DNA from: Bacillota bacterium
Lineage (GTDB): Bacteria > Bacillota > Clostridia > Christensenellales > JAEXRW01
Direction of reading: 5' to 3'
NCBI GenBank assembly: GCA_023454175.1
Contig: JAEXRW010000010.1
Span: 186,001 to 250,000 of the forward strand
DNA: 64,000 nt
Shown: positions 1 to 8,310 of the stretch, in pieces
Layout of the letters: every line of letters begins with the position of its first letter
How positions within the stretch are numbered: position 1 is the stretch's first letter
Program-made: the position numbers and the translations under genes
Notes under the pieces: generated by a model
Told to the model about the DNA's origin: nothing
What the model saw: only the letters and a program-made list of their open reading frames with translations
The model's database searches: none

Positions 1-7
1 CGGGGAG

Positions 8-33
8 AAAGCAGCCGGAAAAAGGCTGCTTTT
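8..33 (+). terminator. Rho-independent terminator of an upstream gene
   Basis: A 9-bp perfect stem (8-16 with 24-32) with a short purine loop is followed by T-rich sequence. It lies just before the QueG-like gene, so it probably ends a transcript that starts outside the window. Confidence 0.7.
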
Positions 34-57
34 GGTTTTACCGGGGGAGGGAACGAT

Positions 58-1017
58 ATGGATACGGTAAAGGAGCAAATACGGGAGAAGGGGCTGGCGC
101 TGGGGTTCGCGGAGGTGCGCTTTGCTTCCGCGGAGCCGTTCGATGCATGGCGGGAGACGGTGGACGGGCTGCAGGGGGAATACAGGCCTCGGGGCGTATT
201 CCGGATGACACACGAGCCGAGGAAGCTGATGCAGGACGCGGCGAGCATCGCTGTCTGCCTGCTGCCCTTCGCCTTAAACGCACCGCTGCCGGAGGATGTG
301 GCGCCTTTCGCGGCGTATTACCCGGCGTCCCAGTATGCGCACAACCTGGCAATGGAACTGGCGGCGTTCATCGATTCGCTGGGGTACAAAGCCAGGGCCA
401 ACCCGATGCTGCCCGCGCGGCACGCGGCGCTGCGCGCCTACGGTGGGATGTACGGGAGCAACCGGCTGTTCGTGCACCCCAAATACGGCTCGCTGGTGGC
501 CATACGGCTGATCCTCACGAACGCATGCGGGCCTGACGAACCCCCGGCTGATAAGAAGCACAAATGCCCCGAGTGCGGGAAATGCATCTCCGCGTGCCCG
601 GTGGGCGTATTGACGCACGAGCGCTTCGAGGCGGAAAAATGCCTGCGCACATATACGGGGCGGGGAAACGTACCGGAAGAGGTGCGGGACAAGGTGATGA
701 CCCTGATCGGGTGCGAATACTGCACGCGGGCGTGCCCGTACAACGCGATGCAAAAAGAGGCCATGCCGCCCGAAGAGGTGCTGGACGCATTCAAATATGA
801 AAACATCCTGTCCGGGGCATCCATGGAGAGGCTGGTGGACCTCGTGGGCTCCAACTTCATCGACGAAGGGAAGATCGAGGCCATGACCGCGCTGACGGCG
901 GCCAACCGGGGACGGAAGGAAGCTATCCCGCTGCTGCAGAAACTGACGGAGGACGGGCGGGAAAAGGTGGGGAAACAGGCGGCATGGGCGCTGGAGAAGC
1001 TGGAAGGAAAGGGTTGA
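58..1017 (+). CDS. QueG-like double [4Fe-4S] cluster protein (epoxyqueuosine reductase family)
   Basis: A 319-residue protein with a ferredoxin-like double cluster. Cys170, Cys173, Cys176 and Cys180 form CxxCxxCxxxCP, and Cys195, Cys219, Cys222 and Cys226 supply the second set. The C-terminal 80 residues are helical, like the HEAT-type repeats of QueG. QueG reduces epoxyqueuosine to queuosine at tRNA position 34 using a cobalamin cofactor. This protein is shorter than typical QueG and the N-terminal domain is only moderately similar by eye, so it may be a QueG-related reductase with another substrate. The start is ATG after a GGGGGAGGG ribosome binding site. It stands alone. The 250 bases that follow are gene-free and rich in ATACGG/GATAACGG-like words. 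Confidence 0.7.
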   Translation: MDTVKEQIREKGLALGFAEVRFASAEPFDAWRETVDGLQGEYRPRGVFRMTHEPRKLMQDAASIAVCLLPFALNAPLPEDVAPFAAYYPASQYAHNLAMELAAFIDSLGYKARANPMLPARHAALRAYGGMYGSNRLFVHPKYGSLVAIRLILTNACGPDEPPADKKHKCPECGKCISACPVGVLTHERFEAEKCLRTYTGRGNVPEEVRDKVMTLIGCEYCTRACPYNAMQKEAMPPEEVLDAFKYENILSGASMERLVDLVGSNFIDEGKIEAMTALTAANRGRKEAIPLLQKLTEDGREKVGKQAAWALEKLEGKG

Positions 1018-1265
1018 CCCCACACCATTTCACGATATCTCAGCGAGTCACAGAGATACGGGGGGATACGGCGAGATAACGGCCAATAACGGTGATGTAA
1101 CGACATAAAGCCGTGATTATTGCAGCAATGCACGAAATAGCGACATAAAAACCACATTGCGTTTGCGAAAAAAGCAATAAAATCCATTGTTTGGACAGGC
1201 ATACGATGCTATAATGAAAAAACCTACCCATAGCGCAGCCAAACGGCGACGGAGGTTTGATGGAT

Positions 1266-2063
1266 ATGAAAAAAAGACATATCATCGCACTAAGCGCCAT
1301 CATTGCCTGCTTTATGATCTTTACGGGATGCCTGCATGTGGACCTGGGCTCGGGGGATGCAGTACCGCTGACCACGCCGGAGCCTTCACAGGCGGCGGAG
1401 GCGGAACCGGACAGCCAGGGATATGACCTTGAGATACTGGACTACCAGGCGGACATCGCCATCAGCACCAAAAATGTCTGGAAGGTGAAAGAGAGCATCA
1501 CCGTGCTATTCAACAAGGAACTGCACGGCATCTTCCAGGATATCCCCGTCAAAGGAAGCTTTAACCGCCTCGTCGGCAGCAAGAATACGGAATACAAATA
1601 CGATATACGCATTTCCAACGTGAAGGTGGAAAACCATCCATTCACGGCGGGGCCCACGCAGGACGGCACCGAGATGAGCATCACCATCGGGGACATGGAC
1701 AAGCTGGTGCGCGGCGTGCAGGAATACACCATCACCTATACGGCGGACATGGGGGACGACGGCATCAAGGATTTCGACGAGGTATATACCAACCTGCTGG
1801 GCGTGACATGGGGATTCCCCATCCGGCAGGCGGAATTCACCATCCTGATGCCCAAACCCTTCAACATGAAAGACATCCTTTTCACCTGCGGGAAGGTGGG
1901 GGAGATGACGGATTCAGGCGTGGCGTACAGGGTGGACGGCAATACCATCAACGCCCATACGACACGGACGCTGGAACCTTTCGAATGCGTGGCGCTGCAT
2001 ATCGAGCTGCCCGAAGGGTACTTCAAGGGCGAAAGCGTGCGCGAGCGGAAGGCAAAGCAGTAA
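1266..2063 (+). CDS. Lipoprotein with DUF2207-type extracytoplasmic domain
   Basis: The N-terminus is a lipoprotein signal: a lysine/arginine start, a hydrophobic stretch and a FTGC lipobox. A Pro/Glu-rich linker follows. The rest resembles the extracellular part of DUF2207 proteins, with a VKESITVLF strand and the 'HGIFQDIPV' segment that matches the family's 'GiyRdIP' motif. Usual DUF2207 proteins continue into several membrane helices and a Gly-rich tail. This one stops before them, so it is a lipid-anchored stand-alone version. Function unknown. GGAGG at 1251-1255 best fits the ATG at 1266. ATG 1260 and TTG 1257 are in frame but too close to it. A terminator follows at 2081. Confidence 0.65.
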   Translation: MKKRHIIALSAIIACFMIFTGCLHVDLGSGDAVPLTTPEPSQAAEAEPDSQGYDLEILDYQADIAISTKNVWKVKESITVLFNKELHGIFQDIPVKGSFNRLVGSKNTEYKYDIRISNVKVENHPFTAGPTQDGTEMSITIGDMDKLVRGVQEYTITYTADMGDDGIKDFDEVYTNLLGVTWGFPIRQAEFTILMPKPFNMKDILFTCGKVGEMTDSGVAYRVDGNTINAHTTRTLEPFECVALHIELPEGYFKGESVRERKAKQ

Positions 2064-2080
2064 GCCGGCAGTATCACACC

Positions 2081-2119
2081 AAAGTGCTATCATCCAACTG
2101 ACAGCACTTTTTCTTTTTT
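2081..2119 (+). terminator. Rho-independent terminator
   Basis: An 8-bp stem (2081-2088 with 2103-2110) is followed by a long T-rich tract, 17 bases after the DUF2207-type lipoprotein gene. Confidence 0.8.
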
Positions 2120-2357
2120 ACGTGCCGGAACGCCGGATGACGAAAAGCATCATGGCCTATGCGCAGCTGACGTTCGGATACTGCTGAAAACATCCACAGG
2201 AAAGTGATCCGCATTTCCGGAGTATACTTTACCTCCCCGGCAGCATACTTGTGTATCAACGGTAAAACTGATACAGGGTACGGTGCAAGAGCTGTACCAT
2301 AGAATCCATCATATACGAAAGGGCGAAATCATTCATCAGCCTTTTCCGGGGGAAAAT

Positions 2358-2780
2358 ATGGCGACCAAGATCCTGGCTGCCTTCGGCAGCGCCTGCATGA
2401 GCGCATTCGGCGTGTGGCACTTCTTTGTGCCCGCAGCATGAAACTGGTACGCCTACATGTCCCCGGATGCGGGGGAACTGGCGGTGGCAGTCCAGGCGAC
2501 CAATGTTTTCTTTTCCCTGTGCCTGGTGCTCATCGGCCTCGCCAATGTGCTCGTCGTATTCTTCTCGCGCAGCCGGCTCTCCATGACCGTCATGCTCGCC
2601 TTGTCCAGCATCCTTTGGGCGGTGCGGTGCATGATGCAGATCATTTACCCGCAGGGAAGCATCAGTCCATGGCTGCAGTACGGCATGCTCTCGGCATTCA
2701 TACTGATCTTTGCCTGCTTTTTCATCTCACTGCTACTGGTGATATTCATCAAACAAAGGGCGGTATCGCGGCAACAGTGA
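2358..2780 (+). pseudogene. Small membrane protein gene interrupted by an in-frame TGA
   Basis: The frame from 2358 has a good ribosome binding site (CCGGGGGAAAAT before ATG) and reads 27 residues ending HFFVPAA, then TGA at 2439-2441. It continues without a break in the same frame as NWYAYMSPDAGEL and three hydrophobic helices to 2780. The two parts make one 140-codon, four-helix membrane protein. From memory, small membrane proteins of this sort have a continuous 'HFFVP..W.WY' segment, so the TGA probably replaces a TGG Trp codon. TGA ends many other genes in this window, so general recoding is unlikely. This is probably a recent nonsense mutation or a base-call error. An internal start at ATG 2457 would give a truncated 107-residue protein. 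Confidence 0.65.
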
Positions 2781-2904
2781 ACGGATAAAACTTCAGGTAC
2801 AATCAAATAAAAGCCGATCCTAAACCGCAGAAGGGCCGGATCAGCATTGAATATGCATTATACGAATAAATATTCATCCTATGCAAACAATTTTCAAACG
2901 ATTA

Positions 2905-2933
2905 TTGACAGGAAAATTGTGCAATGCTATGAT
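2905..2933 (+). promoter_or_regulatory. Consensus sigma-A promoter of purA
   Basis: TTGACA (2905-2910), a 17-base spacer and TATGAT (2928-2933). The predicted start near 2940 gives a purA leader of only about 54 bases. Confidence 0.8.
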
Positions 2934-2945
2934 GGTACAGGATAT

Positions 2946-2974
2946 GCGTGGGTAATCCCACGCTTTATTTTTTT
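2946..2974 (+). terminator. Terminator-like hairpin in the purA leader (possible attenuator)
   Basis: A perfect 7-bp GC-rich stem (2946-2952 with 2957-2963) with a TAAT loop, followed by TTTATTTTTTT. It starts about six bases after the predicted transcription start and ends 19 bases before the purA start codon. It has the form of an intrinsic terminator. The leader is too short for a purine riboswitch aptamer ahead of it. Confidence 0.6.
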
Positions 2975-2993
2975 GCAGTATGGAGTGAGCGAA

Positions 2994-4277
2994 ATGTCAG
3001 GTTTGGTGGTGCTGGGCGCGCAATGGGGCGACGAGGGCAAGGGCCGTTTCGTCGATTATCTGGCGGAGAAGGCCGACGCGGTCATCCGTTACCAGGGCGG
3101 CAACAATGCAGGACACACGGTGGAACTGGGGGAGAAGCAGTACAAGCTTCATCTGGTGCCATCGGGCATTTTATATGCAGGAAAGACGTGCATCATCGGC
3201 AACGGCGTGGTGGTGGACGTGGCTTCGCTGATCGAGGAGATGCGGTCGCTGGAGAAAACCGGCCTTTCCATGGATCACCTGTATATCAGCGACAGGGCGC
3301 ACGTGGTGATGCCCTACCACAGGCTGCTGGACGGCCTGAGCGAAAAATCCGTGGGCGAAGGCGCCATCGGGACCACGGGCAGGGGCATCGGCCCGGCCTA
3401 TGTGGACAAGATGAACCGCACGGGCATACGCGTATGCGACCTGATGGACACCGAGGCCTTCCCGCTGATACTCAAGCGGGTGCTGGACCAGAAGAACGAC
3501 ATCATCAGCAAGGTATACAACGGCAAACCCTTTTCCTTCGACGCGATGCTGGAGGATTACAGGGGTTATGCGGAAGTGCTGCGCAAGCACGTGCGCGACA
3601 CCTCCCTGATGGCCAACGAATTATATGATGCAGGCAAAAACCTGCTCTTTGAGGGCGCGCAGGGGACGATGCTGGACATCGACTACGGGACGTACCCGTT
3701 TGTGACATCCAGCAACCCCATCTCGGGCGGCGCGTGCATAGGCGCGGGCGTAGGGCCAAAGTGCATCGACCGGGTACTGGGCGTGGCAAAGGCTTACACC
3801 ACGCGTGTGGGCAACGGACCCATGGTCACTGAACTATTTGACGAGACAGGGAACCGGCTGCGGGAGAAAGGCAACGAATACGGCGCGACGACGGGGCGGC
3901 CCAGGCGCTGCGGCTGGTTTGACGCGGTGGTGGTGCGCTATGCCGTGCGCATCTCGGGCATGACGGGGCTGGCCATCACGCGGGTGGACACGCTGGGCGG
4001 ATTTGACAAGGTGAAGATCTGCACCGCGTACGACTGCGGCGGAAGGATTTTCGAACATTTCCCGCCCGAAATATCCCTCCAGGAGAACTGCAAGCCCGTC
4101 TATGAGGAGATGGAGGGCTGGGACGACGATATCTCGCACATCCGCGAATTCTCCAAGCTGCCCAAAACGGCGCAGGCCTACATCAAACGGTTGGAGGAGC
4201 TGTGCAAAGCGCCGGTGGCGATGATCGGCGTGGGGGCAAAACGCGAGGAATGCGTGATCCGGACGGAAATGTTTTAA
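2994..4277 (+). CDS. purA: Adenylosuccinate synthetase
   Basis: Catalyses IMP + aspartate + GTP to adenylosuccinate, the first committed step of AMP synthesis in the cytoplasm. The protein has 427 residues, the usual length. It starts with the P-loop-like GAQWGDEGKGR and contains QGGNNAGHTV, GTTGRGIGPAYVDK, FEGAQGTMLDIDYGTYPFVTSSNP and TTGRPRRCGW, all hallmark PurA motifs. The start is ATG 2994 after GGAGTGAG. A longer in-frame reading from 2847 would run through the promoter and leader hairpin, so it is rejected. It stands alone, away from other purine genes except the PurM-like gene downstream. Confidence 0.96.
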   Translation: MSGLVVLGAQWGDEGKGRFVDYLAEKADAVIRYQGGNNAGHTVELGEKQYKLHLVPSGILYAGKTCIIGNGVVVDVASLIEEMRSLEKTGLSMDHLYISDRAHVVMPYHRLLDGLSEKSVGEGAIGTTGRGIGPAYVDKMNRTGIRVCDLMDTEAFPLILKRVLDQKNDIISKVYNGKPFSFDAMLEDYRGYAEVLRKHVRDTSLMANELYDAGKNLLFEGAQGTMLDIDYGTYPFVTSSNPISGGACIGAGVGPKCIDRVLGVAKAYTTRVGNGPMVTELFDETGNRLREKGNEYGATTGRPRRCGWFDAVVVRYAVRISGMTGLAITRVDTLGGFDKVKICTAYDCGGRIFEHFPPEISLQENCKPVYEEMEGWDDDISHIREFSKLPKTAQAYIKRLEELCKAPVAMIGVGAKREECVIRTEMF

Positions 4278-4316
4278 ACAATTGACAATTGAAAATTGAG
4301 AATTGACAATTTACAT
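4278..4316 (+). repeat. AATTGACAATTG-type tandem repeat after purA
   Basis: Short imperfect tandem units of the AATTGA(C/G/A)A type start right after the purA stop codon. The same kind of unit opens the longer intergenic repeats elsewhere in the window (10.2, 35.6, 39.2, 51.7, 57.2, 59.6 and 61.8 kb). Confidence 0.6.
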
Positions 4317-4339
4317 GAGGGGGCTGATGGCCCCCTTTT
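4317..4339 (+). terminator. Rho-independent terminator of purA
   Basis: GGGGGC/GCCCCC stem with a TGATG loop and a TTTT tail, directly after the short tandem repeat. Confidence 0.8.
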
Positions 4340-4441
4340 GTATTCCATTGCTTTGTCCAAGCTCAATTTGCGGCGTTGGTGAGGGTAACGACCATGATGA
4401 CCGCTTATCCCGTTATACATGGAAAGGATGACATGTAATAT

Positions 4442-4470
4442 TTGCCTTTTCTAACTTCAAAAGGTATGAT
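4442..4470 (+). promoter_or_regulatory. Promoter of the GNAT/PurM-like pair
   Basis: TTGCCT (4442-4447), 17 bases, TATGAT (4465-4470), followed 56 bases later by the GNAT start codon. Confidence 0.55.
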
Positions 4471-4526
4471 AGTACACAAACATGATTAAGGATGGATACC
4501 TTCACATCAGGCAAGGAGGGAATGCA

Positions 4527-4988
4527 ATGGAAATATTGATACGGCCTGCCGCCATCGGGGACGCCGGGGCGATGCAGGTGCTGAACCGGGACGGACTGGG
4601 CTATGATTACCCCATCGAGAAGACGAAAGAACGGTTGAAAACAGTATTGGGGAACCCCGAATACAAGGTGTTCATCGCCGAGGCGGATGGCAGGGTGATC
4701 GGATACATCCATGGGGCGGACTACCACTGCACGTATACCGACCCGCTGAAAAACATCCTGGCGCTGGTTGTAGAAGAACGATACCGCGGGCAGGGCGCGG
4801 GCAAGGCGCTCATTACAGCTATCGAACAATGGGCGCGGGAATGCGGCGCTGCGGGGGTGCGGCTGGTCTCGGGCTACAACCGTACAGGTGCGCACAGGTT
4901 TTACGAGACGTGCGGATACCACATGCGCAAGGAACAGAAGAACTTTATCAAGCTATTTAACACCACAGAGGCGGGTGAAAAAGCATGA
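4527..4988 (+). CDS. GNAT family N-acetyltransferase
   Basis: A 153-residue single-domain acetyltransferase. The acetyl-CoA binding motif A is VVEERYRGQGAGKALI, and the C-terminus has the typical NRTGAHRFYETCGY helix-strand. The substrate cannot be read from sequence. The start is ATG 4527, six bases after AAGGAGGG; an in-frame ATG at 4482 lacks such a site. The stop codon overlaps the next start (ATGA, 4985-4988), so the two genes are translationally coupled. Confidence 0.85.
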   Translation: MEILIRPAAIGDAGAMQVLNRDGLGYDYPIEKTKERLKTVLGNPEYKVFIAEADGRVIGYIHGADYHCTYTDPLKNILALVVEERYRGQGAGKALITAIEQWARECGAAGVRLVSGYNRTGAHRFYETCGYHMRKEQKNFIKLFNTTEAGEKA

Positions 4989-6037
4989 ACGACGGGCTGT
5001 CTTATGCGGGATGCGGCGTAAATATAAACGACGCCGACTCGGCCAAGCAGGATATCGCACAGATACTGGACAGCAACCATGCAAAGTGCCTGAATAAAAC
5101 CGGTGCTTTCGCGGCGCTCTACGATGCGGATTTCAGGGAGTACAAAAGCCCCGTCCTGGTGCTCAAGGCCGAGGAACCCGGCTCGAAACAGCTGCTATCC
5201 ATCCGCTACGGAAAGACCGAGTGGATCTGCCGCGACCTGATCAACCATCTGACCAACGATATCGCTGTGATGGGCGCAAAACCCCTCGCGGTGCTGGATA
5301 CGATCATCTGCGGCAGGCTTGAAAAGGACACCATCGTGGAAATGGTGCGATACATGTCACAGGCGTGCAATGAACTGGGATGCGTATTGATCGGCGGAGA
5401 GACGTCGGAGCAGCCGGGGACCCTGCAGAGCGGAACCTATGTATTATCCGCATGCGTGGTGGGCATCGCCGAAAAAGAGAAGATCGTGGACGGGTCCGGG
5501 ATAACACCCGGCGACTGCCTGCTCGCGTTACCATCCAACGGACCGCACACCAATGGCTTTTCCCTGATCCGCAAACTGATCGACGAGAAGCCGGGCCTGA
5601 TGCATACAACCGCAGGCGAAGGCAACTTTTTGGACGCAATATTAAAGCCACACACGTCCTATTACCTCCCGTTGAAAAACGTCCTGGAATCCAGCCATGC
5701 ATCCGCCGTACACGGTATGGCGCATATCACCGGGGGAGGAATGCGGGACAACCTGATACGGATCCTACCGGAAGGCTGCCGGGCGGATATCGACCTGGCG
5801 AAGGTGCGCGTACCGCAAATATTCAAAATCATCAAACATGCGGGCAACGTGCCGGACGCGGATATGCTTCGGACGTTCAATAACGGCGTGGGAATGATCC
5901 TGGCGGTGGACAAAGATACCGTAGGAAGAATCAAAGCGCCCCTTTTTGCAAGCGGCATAGATACATATGAGATCGGCAGAATATCCAGTGGGGAAAGACA
6001 GGTCGGGTTTTACAATACATTGGACTACGCGCTTTAG
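4985..6037 (+). CDS. PurM-like AIR synthase homolog
   Basis: A 350-residue protein of the PurM/HypE/SelD ATP-binding superfamily, nearest to phosphoribosylformylglycinamidine cyclo-ligase, which closes the imidazole ring in purine synthesis. The N-terminal SYAGCGVNI resembles PurM 'SYAGVDI'. The segments NDIAVMGAKPLAVLD, LIGGETSEQPG and LPSNGPHTNGFSLIRK match PurM positions. However, the usual DGVGTK loop is replaced by IRYGKT. This, and its place next to a GNAT instead of other pur genes, suggest a diverged paralog or a lone purM with changed specificity. It overlaps the GNAT gene by 4 bases. Confidence 0.75.
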   Translation: MNDGLSYAGCGVNINDADSAKQDIAQILDSNHAKCLNKTGAFAALYDADFREYKSPVLVLKAEEPGSKQLLSIRYGKTEWICRDLINHLTNDIAVMGAKPLAVLDTIICGRLEKDTIVEMVRYMSQACNELGCVLIGGETSEQPGTLQSGTYVLSACVVGIAEKEKIVDGSGITPGDCLLALPSNGPHTNGFSLIRKLIDEKPGLMHTTAGEGNFLDAILKPHTSYYLPLKNVLESSHASAVHGMAHITGGGMRDNLIRILPEGCRADIDLAKVRVPQIFKIIKHAGNVPDADMLRTFNNGVGMILAVDKDTVGRIKAPLFASGIDTYEIGRISSGERQVGFYNTLDYAL

Positions 6038-6041
6038 AAAT

Positions 6042-6070
6042 AAAAAAAGCAAGGCGTATAGCCGCCTTGC
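6042..6070 (-). terminator. Terminator of the SRP RNA gene
   Basis: On the minus strand an 8-bp stem (6063-6070 with 6049-6056) is followed by seven T residues. A second hairpin (about 6072-6092) lies between it and the RNA 3' end. Confidence 0.8.
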
Positions 6071-6101
6071 CAAACGAGGCATATGCCTTGTTTAAAAATA
6101 G

Positions 6102-6380
6102 ATGCCGCGCACCTGCCTCCGATGGCTGCATACGGCAGCCACCCGTATCCCGGGGCTCCGGCCAGGCATCCCCGCGGCACACGCGCCGCGCCGCTTACTG
6201 CTGCTTCCTTCCGGATCTGACAGGGTTCACGGCCGCTCGTTGCACGGGACCCGGCGTTCAACGCCCTGAACGCGGGCACACACTCCACACACAGACCCAC
6301 CTCGGGCAGGAATTCGACCCTGCTATAGCGGATTGCAGGTCACAGGGCACCGCTGGTTCCCCGTCTAGCACGGCAAACTT
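6102..6380 (-). ncRNA. ffs: Signal recognition particle RNA, long Gram-positive type
   Basis: Read on the minus strand, the stretch carries the Ffh-binding hairpin with GGAAGGAAGCAGCA (around 6201-6216) flanked by GAACC/TGTCAG. It also carries the 5' domain with TGCCGTGCTAG, GGTGCCCTG and CCTGCAATCCGCTATAGCAGGG, and the 3' closing segment CAGGTGCGCGGCA. These match the Bacillus subtilis scRNA layout, including the Alu domain, with a length near 275 bases. It guides ribosomes translating membrane and secreted proteins to FtsY. The 5' end is placed within a few bases by analogy. A 163-bp repeat element lies directly upstream and no clear promoter is visible in it. Confidence 0.93.
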
Positions 6381-6383
6381 TAG

Positions 6384-6546
6384 CAGGAATCCCTGATCGA
6401 TTCATGCGATATCTTTGCGGTTAATTTGTCGCCTGCCTGTGTCGCTAAAAACTCGAAATAGCGATGCTATTCCTTCGTTTTTGCTCCGTGTCATACGCCA
6501 AATTTCCACGCAAATCTGATCGCCCTCATTCAATCAGTGCTTCCTT
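6384..6546. repeat. 163-bp dispersed element, copy A
   Basis: It aligns end to end with 8310-8473. The ends are imperfect inverted repeats (near AGGAATCCCTG on the left, CAGTGCTTCCTT on the right). Inside is a hairpin: AAAAAC..AATAGC pairs with GCTATT..GTTTTT. Copy A abuts the 5' end of the SRP RNA gene. There is no coding potential. Confidence 0.75.
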
Positions 6547-6751
6547 GTCTTCAATTATCAGAGCGGCTATGAACCGCTGGAATACTATTTTAACCGATGA
6601 AGCATTTTTTAGCAAGTGAAAAAGGGATGGAAAAGCTGGCATTTGATATTCATTTCCTGTATCATTCAACCGATAGTATATATAGAGAATGCTGTAATAT
6701 TTGACAGCAGGGCAGCAAGCCCGTATTCAAACGATCACGGAGGAAGATACC

Positions 6752-7246
6752 ATGCAGATCAGGCTGTGCGGCCTGGACGACCTGGACAGGGTGGAAGACA
6801 TCCTCATCCATGCAAAAGCGGATATGAACGCACGGGGGCTGGATTTCTGGGACAACATCTACCCCACGCGCGAGACATACCGCCATGACATCGCGGATAA
6901 AAGCCTGTACGGTGCGTTTGAAGGGGAATTGCTGGGCGTATTCACCCTGAATGCGGAGCAGGAACCCGAATACAGCTCGCTCCTGTGGAAATATGACGGG
7001 CCGGTACTCGTCGTTCACCGGCTGTGCATCCACCCGGAGCACGCAGGCAAGGGCATGGCCACGAGCCTGATGCAGTACGCAGAGCAATACGCTGCTGAAA
7101 ACGGATACAATGCCATCCGCCTGGACTCGTACTGCGACAATGAACGTGCAAACCGGATGTACCACAGGCTGGGGTACGAAAAGGCGGGATACGTCACTTT
7201 TCGAAAAGGAAGCTTTGCATGTTTCGAAAAGCACATAGGGAAATAG
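6752..7246 (+). CDS. GNAT family N-acetyltransferase
   Basis: A 164-residue acetyltransferase. VVHRLCIHPEHAGKGMATSLM is the strand and acetyl-CoA loop of motif A, and ERANRMYHRLGYE is the typical C-terminal segment. The N-terminal half (DFWDNIYPTRE) resembles a GNAT subgroup common in Clostridia whose substrates are unknown. The ATG at 6752 follows GGAGGA by seven bases; the in-frame ATG at 6701 has no such site. It stands alone between the repeat element and the hydrolase gene. Confidence 0.85.
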   Translation: MQIRLCGLDDLDRVEDILIHAKADMNARGLDFWDNIYPTRETYRHDIADKSLYGAFEGELLGVFTLNAEQEPEYSSLLWKYDGPVLVVHRLCIHPEHAGKGMATSLMQYAEQYAAENGYNAIRLDSYCDNERANRMYHRLGYEKAGYVTFRKGSFACFEKHIGK

Positions 7247-7512
7247 CGCTGCGGCAGGGCATGGAAATTGTAAACAGATTGAAAACAACCCGGCGGAACC
7301 TGCGCCGCTACCCGGAGACGGTACTATAATGGACAAGCTTGGAAGCGTGGATAGGCATAGCGAATTGTAAACGTTTCCTGCAACGTTGAATAAGTGGAAG
7401 CAGTACGAGGGACACTTTTACTTTGGAAGTGGGCGGCAGCTTGCAAACTGCACGCTATCATACATGCAATCATAAAATAAAAGTATGCCTAAGATTTGGA
7501 GGAATGCAAGTG

Positions 7513-8310
7513 ATGCCCATCTTCATGAAACAAAGCAAGAAATATGACAAAGGGATCCTGCTGCTGCACGGATTTTCAGGGGCGCCCGAGAGCATGGGCC
7601 CCTTATGCGAAAAACTGCGGCTGGCGGGCTACAAGGTGAGGTGCCCGCACCTGCGCGGACACGGCACGACGCTGGAAGACATGCGCAAGGCATCCTGGCG
7701 GGACTGGCTGATGGACGCCTCGCACGAGTATGACGAACTGGAAAAGGACTGCGTGCATGTGGCCGTGGGCGGCCTTTCGCTGGGCGGGCTGATCGCGCTG
7801 CACCTGGCATCCAAAAAGGGCGCGGACGCGGTGGTGGCCATCTCCACGCCGATACGCTACAGGCTGGATATGCTGGCGCACCTGTCCTCTTTTATCCGCT
7901 TTTCCAAAAAGATACGGAAATGGCCCACCAAGAGCAAATATGTCAAGAGCGAGATCATCGGGTACGACGGGTTCCCCGAGGCCAAGATCTACGACCTGGA
8001 CCGGGTGAACAGCATCGCCCGGGGGAGCCTGCGCAGGATCAAGTGCCCCATCCTCACCATCCAGTCCAAAAAGGACGAGCTGGTGAAGCGGGTGAGCATG
8101 CAGATGATCATGGACAGCGTTTCTTCCAAAGTGAATGAAGGGGTGCTGCTGGAAAACAGCCCGCACGCGGCGACGGTGGGGCCGGAGGCGGATTTCATCG
8201 CGCAGCGCGTGCTGGAATTCCTGGAGCGGAACCTGGTGGGCGAAAAGCACAGCCTCCTGGACATCTTCAAGCACCGGGAGCAAAAACAGGGCGCTGTCAG
8301 TTTAACTTGA
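7513..8310 (+). CDS. Alpha/beta hydrolase, carboxylesterase/monoacylglycerol lipase type
   Basis: A 265-residue cytosolic serine hydrolase. HGFSG forms the oxyanion loop, Ser89 lies in GLSLGG, Asp188 in SKKDELV and His218 in SPHAATVG, a complete triad. Size, motif spacing and the cap segment (roughly 115-160) match the Est30/carboxylesterase and monoglyceride lipase group, which cut short acyl esters. The natural substrate is unknown. GGAGGA at 7498-7503 favours ATG 7513. An in-frame ATG at 7504 touches the ribosome binding site, and ATG 7423 is unsupported. The last base of the stop codon is also the first base of repeat copy B. Confidence 0.85.
   Translation: MPIFMKQSKKYDKGILLLHGFSGAPESMGPLCEKLRLAGYKVRCPHLRGHGTTLEDMRKASWRDWLMDASHEYDELEKDCVHVAVGGLSLGGLIALHLASKKGADAVVAISTPIRYRLDMLAHLSSFIRFSKKIRKWPTKSKYVKSEIIGYDGFPEAKIYDLDRVNSIARGSLRRIKCPILTIQSKKDELVKRVSMQMIMDSVSSKVNEGVLLENSPHAATVGPEADFIAQRVLEFLERNLVGEKHSLLDIFKHREQKQGAVSLT

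Noticed and set aside
2439..2441. Selenocysteine or TGA-as-Trp reading of the in-frame TGA
   Set aside because: TGA ends many other genes in the window and no SECIS-like hairpin was recognised after it; a mutation or base error is simpler.
2847..2993. Longer N-terminus for PurA
   Set aside because: The 49 extra codons run through the promoter and leader hairpin and are not PurA-like.
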